Source of the DNA: DATMFV01 sp035555975
GTDB taxonomy: Bacteria > Verrucomicrobiota > Verrucomicrobiia > Chthoniobacterales > Chthoniobacteraceae
DNA length: 64,000 bases
Direction of reading: 5' to 3'
Assembly (NCBI GenBank): GCA_035555975.1
Contig: DATMFV010000135.1
Coordinates: forward strand, 1-64,000
Shown: in pieces, positions 1 through 7,498 of the stretch
Layout: every line of letters starts with the position of its first letter
How positions within the stretch are numbered: the stretch's first letter is position 1
Notes under the pieces: generated by a model
Database searches by the model: none
What the model was told of the DNA's origin: nothing
Seen by the model: the letters and a program-made list of their open reading frames with translations, nothing else
Translations under genes and position numbers: made by a program

Positions 1-3000
1 GATGGTAAAGGACTTCGAAGGGGTTGAGCCGCAGGGAGATCGCTTCCGCTGCGCCGGTTTCCAGAACGAGCTGCATCCCGAGCCCGTCCCCGGTCAATGC
101 CGTCGAAAGGGTCGCCTCTCCTGCCGATGCCACGGCGGCCACCGCCTTGAAGGCTTCGAAGTCACGCCCGGAAACCTCCCCGGTTTCAAGCTTTGTCCCC
201 TCCCCGGTCACGGTTTGCGCCACCTTGCCGCCGTAGTAACGGGCGACCACCGGGGCTTCGCCCTCGAAGTAACGCCGCTCCAGCGCCAGCGTTCCACCGG
301 CAGGCTGCGCCGTCTCGTTGCCGACGGCCCAAAGAGAGTCCCAGGCCGAACCGCCGCGGACGACCCACAGGGGAGCCTCCACCTTGGCCCCCGGCACCAG
401 TTTGCGACCGTGGACCATGCTTTCGATCAGGACCGGGTTGGCCTGCGTCATCCATTGGTAGCCGTGCAGGTAGGGCGGATCGAGGTAGACCGCCTCTCTT
501 AGCGCCAGCAGAAAAATCGACCGAAGGTTGCGACGGTAATACTCCCGCAACGACGCCGGGGTAAACTCCTCCGGGCGATAGTAGAGACCGAGTTGATCCG
601 CCCCGTAGCTTACCAGGCAGACGGTCGGTTTCTCTCCAAGCAGGTAGCGGTTGGCCCGGTACCCTTCGCCCAGCGATGAAAACCCCCAAAAGCGTTCGCC
701 CGCCTCGAAGGCGTTGGCCGAAGAGTGGGCCGAAAGCATGTAGGAGACCATCCCGAAGTCCGACCACATGCTCTGCCGGTACCCCTCGGTTGTGAAATCG
801 TTGATCTTCCGGTACCGGTCGACGTGCCCGAAACCGCCGACCAGGTAGGTTCCGCGATCCTGCGAAAAGGCCCGGCCCGGACTCTTGCGTGCGATCTCGT
901 CCACAAACCGGTAGGGCGAGATCTGGCACATGTCGTTGATAAACCCCGGTGAATAGCGGGCGACGAGCTTCATCAGCGCCACCTGGTCTTCGATGAACTT
1001 CTTCCCGAGCGGCGTCTTGAACTCGTTGACGAAAAGCCCCGTGGGCAGATAATACTGCCCGGCGACCAGCGGGTCGTCGCGGTCGTCAAACTTCGGGTAG
1101 AGATCCTCGACGATATAGGCGGCCGTCAGGTTCGGCACGTCGTGGCTTCGGCGCAGGGTATAGTAGTAGTCAAACGAATCCTTGTTCGTCTGAAGCATCC
1201 GTCTGCGAAGGTTTTCGATGGATCCGTAGAGCTGCTGGTGGCGCTCGCCGTGCGCGTAGTCGAGCCGGCCCTTGTACTTTTCATTGTTCCAGTACTTCTC
1301 CGAACCCATGTAGTCGCCCTTGGTATGGTAGGGACCATGCCCCCACTGGTTGCCGATGTAGAACTGGCGGGCGAGGTCAGGCAGGCGCATGTACTTGAAG
1401 TGTTGTGCCACCGGCATGTAGCTATAGATCGGCACATCGGCCACCTGGCGGTAGAGATCGCCAAACGCGGCATGGTAACGGTCGAGCGCGTCAAGGCTTC
1501 CGAAGCTCCCTTTTGCCGGGACGAGCAGGTACTCGATCTCAAAGCTCTCCCCGGGCGCGAGGACCAGCCGCGTCCCCTGCCGGATGACGCCCGTTGGCCC
1601 CACGGGGACCCATTCGGAGATCAGGCTGCTCAGGTTGATGTTCGGGTTGATCCCAAGACCCAGAGCCTTGCCGCTGCCGGAAGCGGCCACAAAAGGAAGG
1701 GTATAGATATACTCGTCGCGTCGGCGCGGAAATGCGAGCTGGTCCTGAATGCCGCTGCCGTCGAAATAGTCGCTTACCGTCGCACCGGGAAACGGAACGC
1801 CGAGCCGGACCTCCAGGCGCTGTTCGGTCGCCGAGCTGTTTTTGAGATTGACCCGCCAGCGCACCAGATCGTCCTCGCCGGAAACAATGGAGTGGGTCGC
1901 CTCGATCCGGTCGTCGAAACGCTGGACGAAACCGGCTTTGCCCGGGTTCGCCTCCCATTGCCCCGCCTCCACGGAAGCAGGCTCCGCCCGCTCCACATCG
2001 AAGCGGAGTTGCAACCCTTCACGCCCTGTTGCCGCTTCGCCAGCGGCGGTTTCCAGCCGGGCGAGATCCCCCCGCCCGGGGTCGAAGGAGAGCCGCAGCG
2101 GCCCCGCTTCCACCACTTTGAGCTCCCCTTCCGGCTCCCGCGAGACTGCCGCGGGAATCACCGGATGGCTGTAGCGGGTCGGGATTTCAGGGTGCTCCAC
2201 GGTGGAGGAAAAGGCATACGCCGGGCGGGCTCCCTCACGCCAGTTTGGCTCAAACCCGCCCCGGTACCGGGCCACCGAAGAGATGCGGAGTTCATCGAGC
2301 AGCAGACCGCTCATGGCAATCGGCCGCTGCGCTGCGGAGATGAGCGCCAACCCGTGCTCGCCCGTGATGTCATGAACGGCGGCGCGGCTCCCGTCGAGGT
2401 AGAACACCAGAGCGCCGTCGGCCCATGTCATGGCAAAGTGGTGCCATTCGTCCGACTCCAACTGGCGTTCGAAGCCGGGGGTCTTGCGGAAATCAACCCG
2501 CCCCTCCACGACTTTTCCCCCAACCGTCACCAGCTTGTAGAAAAGCTGTTGCCGGTTGAGCCGCAGGGTGGCCTGCGTGCGGGTCATTCCCACCCGCGGC
2601 CGTTCGTCGGTCTGTTTGTCGCCGGGGTCCGCCCCTTCCGGGCGAAGCTGCTGGATCGAATAAAAAAAGAGCGCGGCGTCGCCAAACAACGGCGCCGGAG
2701 CCCCCTCCTCTGCGGTGCGGAACCAGAACTCCACGGTTCCCTCGTCGTAACGGAGGTTGCCCTTCGGCCAGAACGCCCATTGCGCGTAGTCGCCCGGCTG
2801 CCCTTTGGCGGCCGCCGGGGCGCGCCCCCGCAGATCGACCCCTTTTCCGTAATAACCCTCCACCAGCGGTGCTCCCGAACCGGCGAAATGCCCCCAGCCG
2901 TTGGCGTAGGTGGCGCGGTAGGCATCGCCTTCAAACTGCCCGAGGAGCAACGTCTCGGCATCGGGCTTGAATGGTTGGCCCGCTTGAGGGTTACCGATAA

Positions 3001-3085
3001 CGCAATGCGGTAAAAGAAGAAGCGAGGCCAGAAAGGAAGCGGCTGGGAGACGGCGGGCGGGCCGCCAGGGAAGAAGGGGGTTCAT
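1..3085 (-). CDS. Large secreted LamG-domain protein, probably carbohydrate-active (3' end outside window)
   Basis: Reading leftward from the ATG at 3085, the frame stays open to base 1, giving at least 1028 residues; the C-terminus is missing. A signal peptide (Arg-rich start, then a Leu-rich core around residues 17-28) is followed by a concanavalin-like LamG module at about residues 45-270, with typical pieces such as GTVEFWFRTAEE and WHHFAMTWADGALVFYLDG. The long remainder has no motif I can assign but is rich in Trp, Tyr and Asp, like an alpha/beta-barrel glycan enzyme. It follows the LacI gene by about 60 bases and lies in the same transcription unit as the PEP-CTERM gene. A paralogous design (LamG then a barrel-like region) is encoded at 57895-61119. 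Secretion and LamG are well supported; a hydrolase role is inference. Confidence 0.75.
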   Translation of the reverse strand, partial: MNPLLPWRPARRLPAASFLASLLLLPHCVIGNPQAGQPFKPDAETLLLGQFEGDAYRATYANGWGHFAGSGAPLVEGYYGKGVDLRGRAPAAAKGQPGDYAQWAFWPKGNLRYDEGTVEFWFRTAEEGAPAPLFGDAALFFYSIQQLRPEGADPGDKQTDERPRVGMTRTQATLRLNRQQLFYKLVTVGGKVVEGRVDFRKTPGFERQLESDEWHHFAMTWADGALVFYLDGSRAAVHDITGEHGLALISAAQRPIAMSGLLLDELRISSVARYRGGFEPNWREGARPAYAFSSTVEHPEIPTRYSHPVIPAAVSREPEGELKVVEAGPLRLSFDPGRGDLARLETAAGEAATGREGLQLRFDVERAEPASVEAGQWEANPGKAGFVQRFDDRIEATHSIVSGEDDLVRWRVNLKNSSATEQRLEVRLGVPFPGATVSDYFDGSGIQDQLAFPRRRDEYIYTLPFVAASGSGKALGLGINPNINLSSLISEWVPVGPTGVIRQGTRLVLAPGESFEIEYLLVPAKGSFGSLDALDRYHAAFGDLYRQVADVPIYSYMPVAQHFKYMRLPDLARQFYIGNQWGHGPYHTKGDYMGSEKYWNNEKYKGRLDYAHGERHQQLYGSIENLRRRMLQTNKDSFDYYYTLRRSHDVPNLTAAYIVEDLYPKFDDRDDPLVAGQYYLPTGLFVNEFKTPLGKKFIEDQVALMKLVARYSPGFINDMCQISPYRFVDEIARKSPGRAFSQDRGTYLVGGFGHVDRYRKINDFTTEGYRQSMWSDFGMVSYMLSAHSSANAFEAGERFWGFSSLGEGYRANRYLLGEKPTVCLVSYGADQLGLYYRPEEFTPASLREYYRRNLRSIFLLALREAVYLDPPYLHGYQWMTQANPVLIESMVHGRKLVPGAKVEAPLWVVRGGSAWDSLWAVGNETAQPAGGTLALERRYFEGEAPVVARYYGGKVAQTVTGEGTKLETGEVSGRDFEAFKAVAAVASAGEATLSTALTGDGLGMQLVLETGAAEAISLRLNPFEVLYH
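2987..3004. promoter_or_regulatory. Weak possible operator inside the start of the LamG gene
   Basis: The sequence carries one perfect half-site, ATAACGCA (2997-3004), identical to the half-sites of the two operators at 5225-5304. The opposite arm matches at only 5 of 8 positions. It lies about 80 bases inside the coding sequence. LacI-type repressors often use a weak intragenic auxiliary operator, so it is noted, but chance similarity is possible. Confidence 0.25.
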
Positions 3086-3146
3086 GATTTGTTTCAGGAA
3101 GAAAGGACAAAAAGATCTGCGGAAATTCAAGACAGGCACAACGTCG

Positions 3147-4241
3147 TCAGGCGGGCGTCAAGGGATGCCCGACGGTTTCGCGAACGACAAGGGAGGGCAA
3201 AAACGCTTCGTTCCGGTCGGAGAGGGTTTCATTGACGATCAAACTCGCCGCCCGCAGGCCGATGTCGACCCGAGGCCGTGAGATCGTCGTCAGGCGGGGA
3301 GGACCGCAAAGCGTCGGTGGAAATTCGAGTTCCTCGGCATCGTCGTACCCGAGCACGGAGATCTCTCCCCCCGGCTTGACGCCATGGCTCTCAAGGTAAT
3401 CAGCCACGGCCCGCGCGAAACTGTCCGAGTTGATAAAAAGGCAGCGGCCCGCCTCTCCCCGCGCCCGGAGTTTCTTCAACAGGTCGGCGGCGACCTTTCC
3501 GCTTCTCCAGGCGTACGGAAGATCGTAGTGGGGGTCGTAAAAATCCTTCATTTCCGAAACCTCCATCCCCAGCTTTTTCGCTTCCTCCATGAAGCCGAAG
3601 ATCCGCCCGTTCCACCGTTCCTCGCGGACCCAGTAGGCCAGAAGCGTTACTTTGCGAAAGCCCCGCTCGTGAAGGAACCGTGCCGCAAGGCGGCCGCCGT
3701 GAAAGTCGTCGATCACCAGCGAGTGAAAATCTTCCAGCGCCTCGAACAGTGCCAGGCGCGGCACCCCGGAGGCGACGATGGTGGCCGCCTCTTCGGGGCT
3801 GAGGTTGCGCCCCAGCACGATCAGGGCATCCACCAACCGGGGCGGCTGCACGAACTTCTGCAACTCCTTGAGATCGCCCGCCTTGAAGTAGTAGAAACCG
3901 AGGTGGTAGCCAGCCTTTTCCAGTTCATGTTGCAACCTGCGCAGGATCGGGAAATGAAGCGGGTTGTAGTAACTGAACTGCTGGTTGATATGAAAGCCGA
4001 CGTTCATCGTCTTTCGCAGGATCAACCCCCTGGCGGCAAGGTTCGGCTTGTAGCCCATCTCACTGGCAAGGGCGCGGATCTGTTCAAGCGTCTCGGGGCT
4101 GATCCGGTCGTTGGATTTCTTGCGCGGCATCAAGGCACGGGAAACCGTCATCGCCGAACAGCCCGCCCGTTTTGCGATCTCGTAAATGGTGACCCGCTTC
4201 TCCGCCTTGGGCCTCTTCTGCTGCGTCGTGGTCTGGTTCAT
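3147..4241 (-). CDS. LacI-family transcriptional regulator
   Basis: A 364-residue protein. The N-terminal lacI-type helix-turn-helix (about residues 17-70) shows VTIYEIAKRAGCSAMTVSRA and then the hinge region GYKPNLAARGL. A periplasmic-binding-protein-like sensor domain follows, including VLGYDDAEELEFPP and a final TTISRPRVDIG. I start at the ATG at 4241; the frame is open 16 codons further up to a TTG, but the shorter form matches the family. It sits between the PEP-CTERM gene upstream and the LamG gene downstream, all on the minus strand. Two palindromes of LacI-operator type lie in front of the PEP-CTERM gene, so it probably represses its own operon until a sugar ligand binds. The ligand is unknown. 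Confidence 0.93.
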   Translation of the reverse strand: MNQTTTQQKRPKAEKRVTIYEIAKRAGCSAMTVSRALMPRKKSNDRISPETLEQIRALASEMGYKPNLAARGLILRKTMNVGFHINQQFSYYNPLHFPILRRLQHELEKAGYHLGFYYFKAGDLKELQKFVQPPRLVDALIVLGRNLSPEEAATIVASGVPRLALFEALEDFHSLVIDDFHGGRLAARFLHERGFRKVTLLAYWVREERWNGRIFGFMEEAKKLGMEVSEMKDFYDPHYDLPYAWRSGKVAADLLKKLRARGEAGRCLFINSDSFARAVADYLESHGVKPGGEISVLGYDDAEELEFPPTLCGPPRLTTISRPRVDIGLRAASLIVNETLSDRNEAFLPSLVVRETVGHPLTPA

Positions 4242-4314
4242 CCGTAGTGTTGGGCTCGCGTCGAGTGGCGATTGAACCCTGAAAGACAATTCCCCTGCAA
4301 CCCTTTAACACCCT

Positions 4315-5166
4315 TTAACGCTTGCGACGCCGGAGCCACCGGGCCGAGCCAAACAGCACGACCCCTGCGCCGAGCAGCCCGAGCGTCGCCGGTTCGGGAA
4401 TGGGAGCAGGCACCGAAAAATTGTCGATGGCGCTGACACCGCGATAGATGGAGTTCGCCGCCGTTCCAAAAAAGGCATGGACTTCGTCGCCGGCCAATGC
4501 CGACATATCCTGCGACTCAGGGGTGGTGAAAGTATGGGTCGAAATCGCCATCGGTGACCCTCCCTCTCCACCGAAAGAATAGAGCGTGACGGCCACGGTA
4601 TAGCGCTTCTCCTCCGACGAGTAAGTCACATCGCCCGAAAGCTGATACCACTCTCCGCTGGTCAGCGTCACGTTCTGCTCGGACGGTCCCTGGAAATTCT
4701 CCGAGACCCCTCCCGCCACGCTGTTGCCGACGATTCTGATGGTATCTCCGGCAGCCACCCTGCCAATCCCGAAATAGACCTGATTCTGCTCCACCGAAGG
4801 AGAGCTGCCGCCGCCTCCATAAAATGGCGCGTAAGTGGCGCTGGGACCAAACCCGATGAACGCTCCATGCCCGGCGCCGGAAACCGCCGTTACCCATTGG
4901 AATGAGATGGAGAGGGTGAAGGAAACATCCCCGGCAAAGCCGTTCTTCAACACCAGGGTCGAAGCCCCGCCACCATTGTTGGCGGCAACGCCACCGGTCG
5001 ACCCGATGCCCGCATTGGCTCCCCAACTCCAGGTCGTCCCTCCGGTCGAATTGAAATCCGCCATCTGCGACACTTCATTGAAGTCGTAAAGCGTCCGGGC
5101 CGTTGAGGCCGGTTGGACGGCCATCCATCCAATGGCCACACAAAAGAGAAGGAGTGGTTTCATCAT
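4315..5166 (-). CDS. PEP-CTERM sorting-domain secreted protein
   Basis: A 283-residue protein with an N-terminal signal peptide (MMKPLLLFCVAIGWMAVQPA) and a C-terminal PEP-CTERM tail: IPEPATLGLLGAGV, a hydrophobic helix, then WLRRRKR. The Gly/Ser/Thr-rich middle looks like a beta-sandwich with no catalytic motif. PEP-CTERM tails are recognised by exosortases, which process and release or anchor the protein at the cell surface in species that make exopolysaccharide. It is the first gene of the cassette, directly behind two LacI-type operators. Two ATGs are adjacent (5166 and 5163) and neither has a strong ribosome binding site. The stop codon lies in a 10-base tandem repeat (CCCTTTAACA / CCCTTTAACG). 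No exosortase is encoded in this window. Confidence 0.9.
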   Translation of the reverse strand: MMKPLLLFCVAIGWMAVQPASTARTLYDFNEVSQMADFNSTGGTTWSWGANAGIGSTGGVAANNGGGASTLVLKNGFAGDVSFTLSISFQWVTAVSGAGHGAFIGFGPSATYAPFYGGGGSSPSVEQNQVYFGIGRVAAGDTIRIVGNSVAGGVSENFQGPSEQNVTLTSGEWYQLSGDVTYSSEEKRYTVAVTLYSFGGEGGSPMAISTHTFTTPESQDMSALAGDEVHAFFGTAANSIYRGVSAIDNFSVPAPIPEPATLGLLGAGVVLFGSARWLRRRKR

Positions 5167-5224
5167 GGGGAAAAAAGAAGGAAGGGGTTTAAGGGGGCGG
5201 ATCCAACAGCCTCCAGTGTCTGCC

Positions 5225-5252
5225 CTGAATGCGTTATGGATAACGCATTCAG
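5225..5252. promoter_or_regulatory. LacI-type operator O1
   Basis: The core TGCGTTATGGATAACGCA (5230-5247) lies in a larger palindrome with 13-base arms on each side of a central GG. It is immediately downstream, in the minus-strand direction, of the hexamer TATAAA (5258 to 5253), which would be the -10 box of the PEP-CTERM promoter. The operator would therefore cover the transcription start, the classic place for LacI repression. It is almost certainly bound by the LacI protein at 3147-4241; the regulator assignment is inference from proximity. Confidence 0.8.
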
Positions 5253-5284
5253 TTTATATCATTACGAAGCGGTTGGAATGGCGA

Positions 5285-5304
5285 TTGCGTTATCCATAAC
5301 GCAA
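5285..5304. promoter_or_regulatory. LacI-type operator O2
   Basis: The core TGCGTTATCCATAACGCA (5286-5303) has half-sites identical to O1, extended by one base pair on each side. Its centre is 56 bases from the centre of O1, and it lies upstream of the inferred -35 region of the minus-strand promoter. Two identical palindromes about five helical turns apart suit a tetrameric LacI repressor making a small loop around the promoter. Confidence 0.8.
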
Positions 5305-5373
5305 GAGGCCATTTACGTCAACGTCTCTTTTTGTAAAAATAAAATCCGACGAGTCTCCGAGGGCGAAAAGAAT

Positions 5374-5772
5374 TTAAATCTTCGTGATCCCCGCCAACCG
5401 GAACCCTTCTCCGACGAGGAGTTCGCGCACTTTTTCAAGCTGTCGGCCCTGAAGCTCGATCTCCCCCTCTTTCACGGCCCCGCCGCAGCCGCAGGCGACG
5501 CGCAACTCTTTTGCCAGCCGGGCCAGTTCCGCCTCGTTCGGCATGGGTTCAAACCGGATGACCAGCACGGTTTTGCCGCCCCGGTGCGCCGTCTCTTTGC
5601 GGAGGATCGCACGGCCCCGCGACTTGCCGGAGGGGGTGGAGGGGTCGCCCTGGGCCGGTTCTTCCCCCGGAGGCAACCCTTCCGCCGACAATCCTCCAAA
5701 CGCCGCGAAAAATCCGCCCGCGGGGGAGCGGTCGTGCGAGGTAGGCAAACGTTCCTTTTTGTCGCGCGCCAT
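5374..5772 (-). CDS. yciH: SUI1/eIF1-like translation factor, YciH family
   Basis: A 132-residue protein. The C-terminal SUI1 fold (about residues 60-132) shows TVLVIRFEPMPNEAELARLA, the conserved CGCGGAVKEGEIELQG and GFRLAGITKI. The first 55 residues are a Gly/Pro-rich tail. Bacterial YciH resembles eIF1 and is thought to affect start-codon fidelity. Its ATG is three bases after the stop of the upstream mutarotase gene, so the two are probably cotranscribed. Confidence 0.9.
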   Translation of the reverse strand: MARDKKERLPTSHDRSPAGGFFAAFGGLSAEGLPPGEEPAQGDPSTPSGKSRGRAILRKETAHRGGKTVLVIRFEPMPNEAELARLAKELRVACGCGGAVKEGEIELQGRQLEKVRELLVGEGFRLAGITKI

Positions 5773-5775
5773 GGG

Positions 5776-6666
5776 TTAAAGAGCTTCGCTCCGCAACGTG
5801 ACGCGGAGCGTCTGCCGTTCGCCGGGGATGACTTCGCGCTGGTTCTCGCGCACGTTCCCGCTCTCCACGCAGACCATCTGCTTCCATTCGTCGTCGCCGA
5901 AGTCGGCCATCCGCTGCGCCTTGTCGATCCACGGGTTCCAGACGACGGTCGATTGCGATCCCGCCTTTTCGACGATGATCCTGCGGTCGAACCCCGGGTC
6001 TTCGATGACGCAGGTCGCCTCCGTATTAAGGTAGGCGCGGTCAAGCTCCCCTTCGAAGCGGATCGGCTTCGCGTTTTGCCGCTTGCGGGGGACCTCCTCG
6101 ATCGCGCTCAGATACTCGGTCTCCTCCAGACCGGTAATCGCGATGTTGCGGACATCGCTCACCGAAAAATAGGTGTGGAGCGCTTCTTCGTAGCGGAAGG
6201 GGGCGCTCCCGGTGTTGGTCACCTCCAGTTCCAGCGTCAGTTCGCTGCCGACCCTTACCCTGTAGCGGGCCACCCAGTCGTTGTTGAACACGGCCCCGGT
6301 CGCCCGGTCGGGTTTGAGCCTTAATTCCACCTGCACCGTCCCGTCGTCCTCCTGCCGGACGGCCTCCGCGGCCCAGGCGCAACGCCGCGCAAACCCGTGC
6401 GCGGGAAGGTCGGCCCCGTCCTGCCGCCCGCCGAACCATGGAAAGATGATCGGCACGCCGCCCCGGATCGGTTCCCCGCCCCGGAAGTGGCTCTTTTCGC
6501 TCAGGAAAAGGAGCGGCCGCTCCCCCGCCTTCGTGTAGGAGGCGACATGCGCGCCGTGGAGATAAATCTGCGCCTTTGCCAGCGGCGAGTCGATCTCCAG
6601 CCGGGGGAGACCGCCCAGCCCCGGGGCCAGCCGCACGCTGTTGGGAAAAACATTGGGTAAGCTCAT
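5776..6666 (-). CDS. D-hexose-6-phosphate mutarotase (YeaD-like aldose 1-epimerase family)
   Basis: A 296-residue protein of the aldose-1-epimerase superfamily, YeaD branch. Visible motifs are YLHGAHVASYTKAGERPLLF, then LSEKSHFRGGEPIRGGVPI, IFPWFGGR, ALHTYFSVSDVRNIAITGLE and WNPWIDKAQRMADFGDDEW. The family interconverts alpha and beta anomers of glucose-6-phosphate and related hexose phosphates in the cytoplasm; the key His in ALHTYF and the Asp/Glu residues are present. Length is normal. It is followed by yciH with a 3-base gap. Confidence 0.9.
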   Translation of the reverse strand: MSLPNVFPNSVRLAPGLGGLPRLEIDSPLAKAQIYLHGAHVASYTKAGERPLLFLSEKSHFRGGEPIRGGVPIIFPWFGGRQDGADLPAHGFARRCAWAAEAVRQEDDGTVQVELRLKPDRATGAVFNNDWVARYRVRVGSELTLELEVTNTGSAPFRYEEALHTYFSVSDVRNIAITGLEETEYLSAIEEVPRKRQNAKPIRFEGELDRAYLNTEATCVIEDPGFDRRIIVEKAGSQSTVVWNPWIDKAQRMADFGDDEWKQMVCVESGNVRENQREVIPGERQTLRVTLRSEAL

Positions 6667-6691
6667 ATCAACATCATTTCGGGCCGTTCCC

Positions 6692-7426
6692 TCATCGCCG
6701 CTGTTTTAAAAAAGCCTGGACGATCGCTTCGGCGATCGCCTCGCGGTGAAGGGGATCGGCGCACCTGGCGGCTTCGCTTGCGTTGCTCAGGAAACCGCAT
6801 TCCACCAAAACTGACGGACCCTGCGAATAACGCAAGACCCGAAAATTGGCCGTTTTGACAAACCGTTTCCGGTGCCCCGCCGTGCGCGAAATGGAGGCGA
6901 GGAGATCGTAGGCCAGGCGGTCGGTCCCGCGTCGATTGTGGTAGATCTCAACGCCGTTGATGTGCCGTTTGGGCGAATCATTGTAGTGGATCGAAAGAAA
7001 AATGGAGTGCCGGTGCCGGTTGGAGATCGCCACGCGGGTGTTGAGCGGGATGAAACGGTCGTCGCGCCGGGTCATCACCGTATTGACCCCGGCGGCGCGA
7101 AGTTTGCGCTCGACCCGCAACGCCGTATCGAGTGCGATGTCCTTCTCCTTGATCAGCCGCCCCGTGCGGCGCGAAAGAGCGCCCGAGTCGTGTCCGCCAT
7201 GCCCGGCGTCGATGACGACCGTGGTAAATTTGGAAACTCCGCCCGGAGAGGCACACCCGCCCAGCCAGCCGACCATGCCCGCGATCGACAAAACCAACGC
7301 CACCCGGCGACACCACTCCCCCACCCTTCCGGATTCCGCTCTACGGCGCGCCGTTCCCCGCCGGGTTCGGGCCAAAAAAGGCCAAAAACCGGCTTGAAGC
7401 CGCACCCAATGAACGAAAACCTGCAT
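6692..7426 (-). CDS. N-acetylmuramoyl-L-alanine amidase, probable lipoprotein
   Basis: A 244-residue Amidase_3 (AmiC-type) enzyme that cleaves the amide bond between MurNAc and the stem peptide of peptidoglycan. Zinc-site motifs are VVIDAGHGGHDSGA, the Glu of LIKEKDIALD, SIHYNDSP, and the catalytic Glu in VLVECGFLSN. Residues 42-58 form a hydrophobic segment ending in a lipobox (GWLGGC), so it should be a periplasm-facing lipoprotein. The ATG at 7426 leaves 40 Arg-rich residues before that segment; a GTG at 7321 would give a more usual signal peptide, so the start is uncertain. Confidence 0.88.
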   Translation of the reverse strand: MQVFVHWVRLQAGFWPFLARTRRGTARRRAESGRVGEWCRRVALVLSIAGMVGWLGGCASPGGVSKFTTVVIDAGHGGHDSGALSRRTGRLIKEKDIALDTALRVERKLRAAGVNTVMTRRDDRFIPLNTRVAISNRHRHSIFLSIHYNDSPKRHINGVEIYHNRRGTDRLAYDLLASISRTAGHRKRFVKTANFRVLRYSQGPSVLVECGFLSNASEAARCADPLHREAIAEAIVQAFLKQRR

Positions 7427-7498
7427 GAAAAATCTTCAACCGCCCTTGAAACCGTTTCGCCTTCCGGCGCAGAAGGGAATCTAAAAGGAATCTAAAGG

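Noticed and set aside
1142..3013. A 623-codon plus-strand open frame over the LamG gene
   Set aside because: It is antisense to a continuous minus-strand frame with signal peptide and LamG motifs; its own product is Arg/Pro-rich and has no recognisable fold. Long antisense frames are expected in GC-rich DNA.
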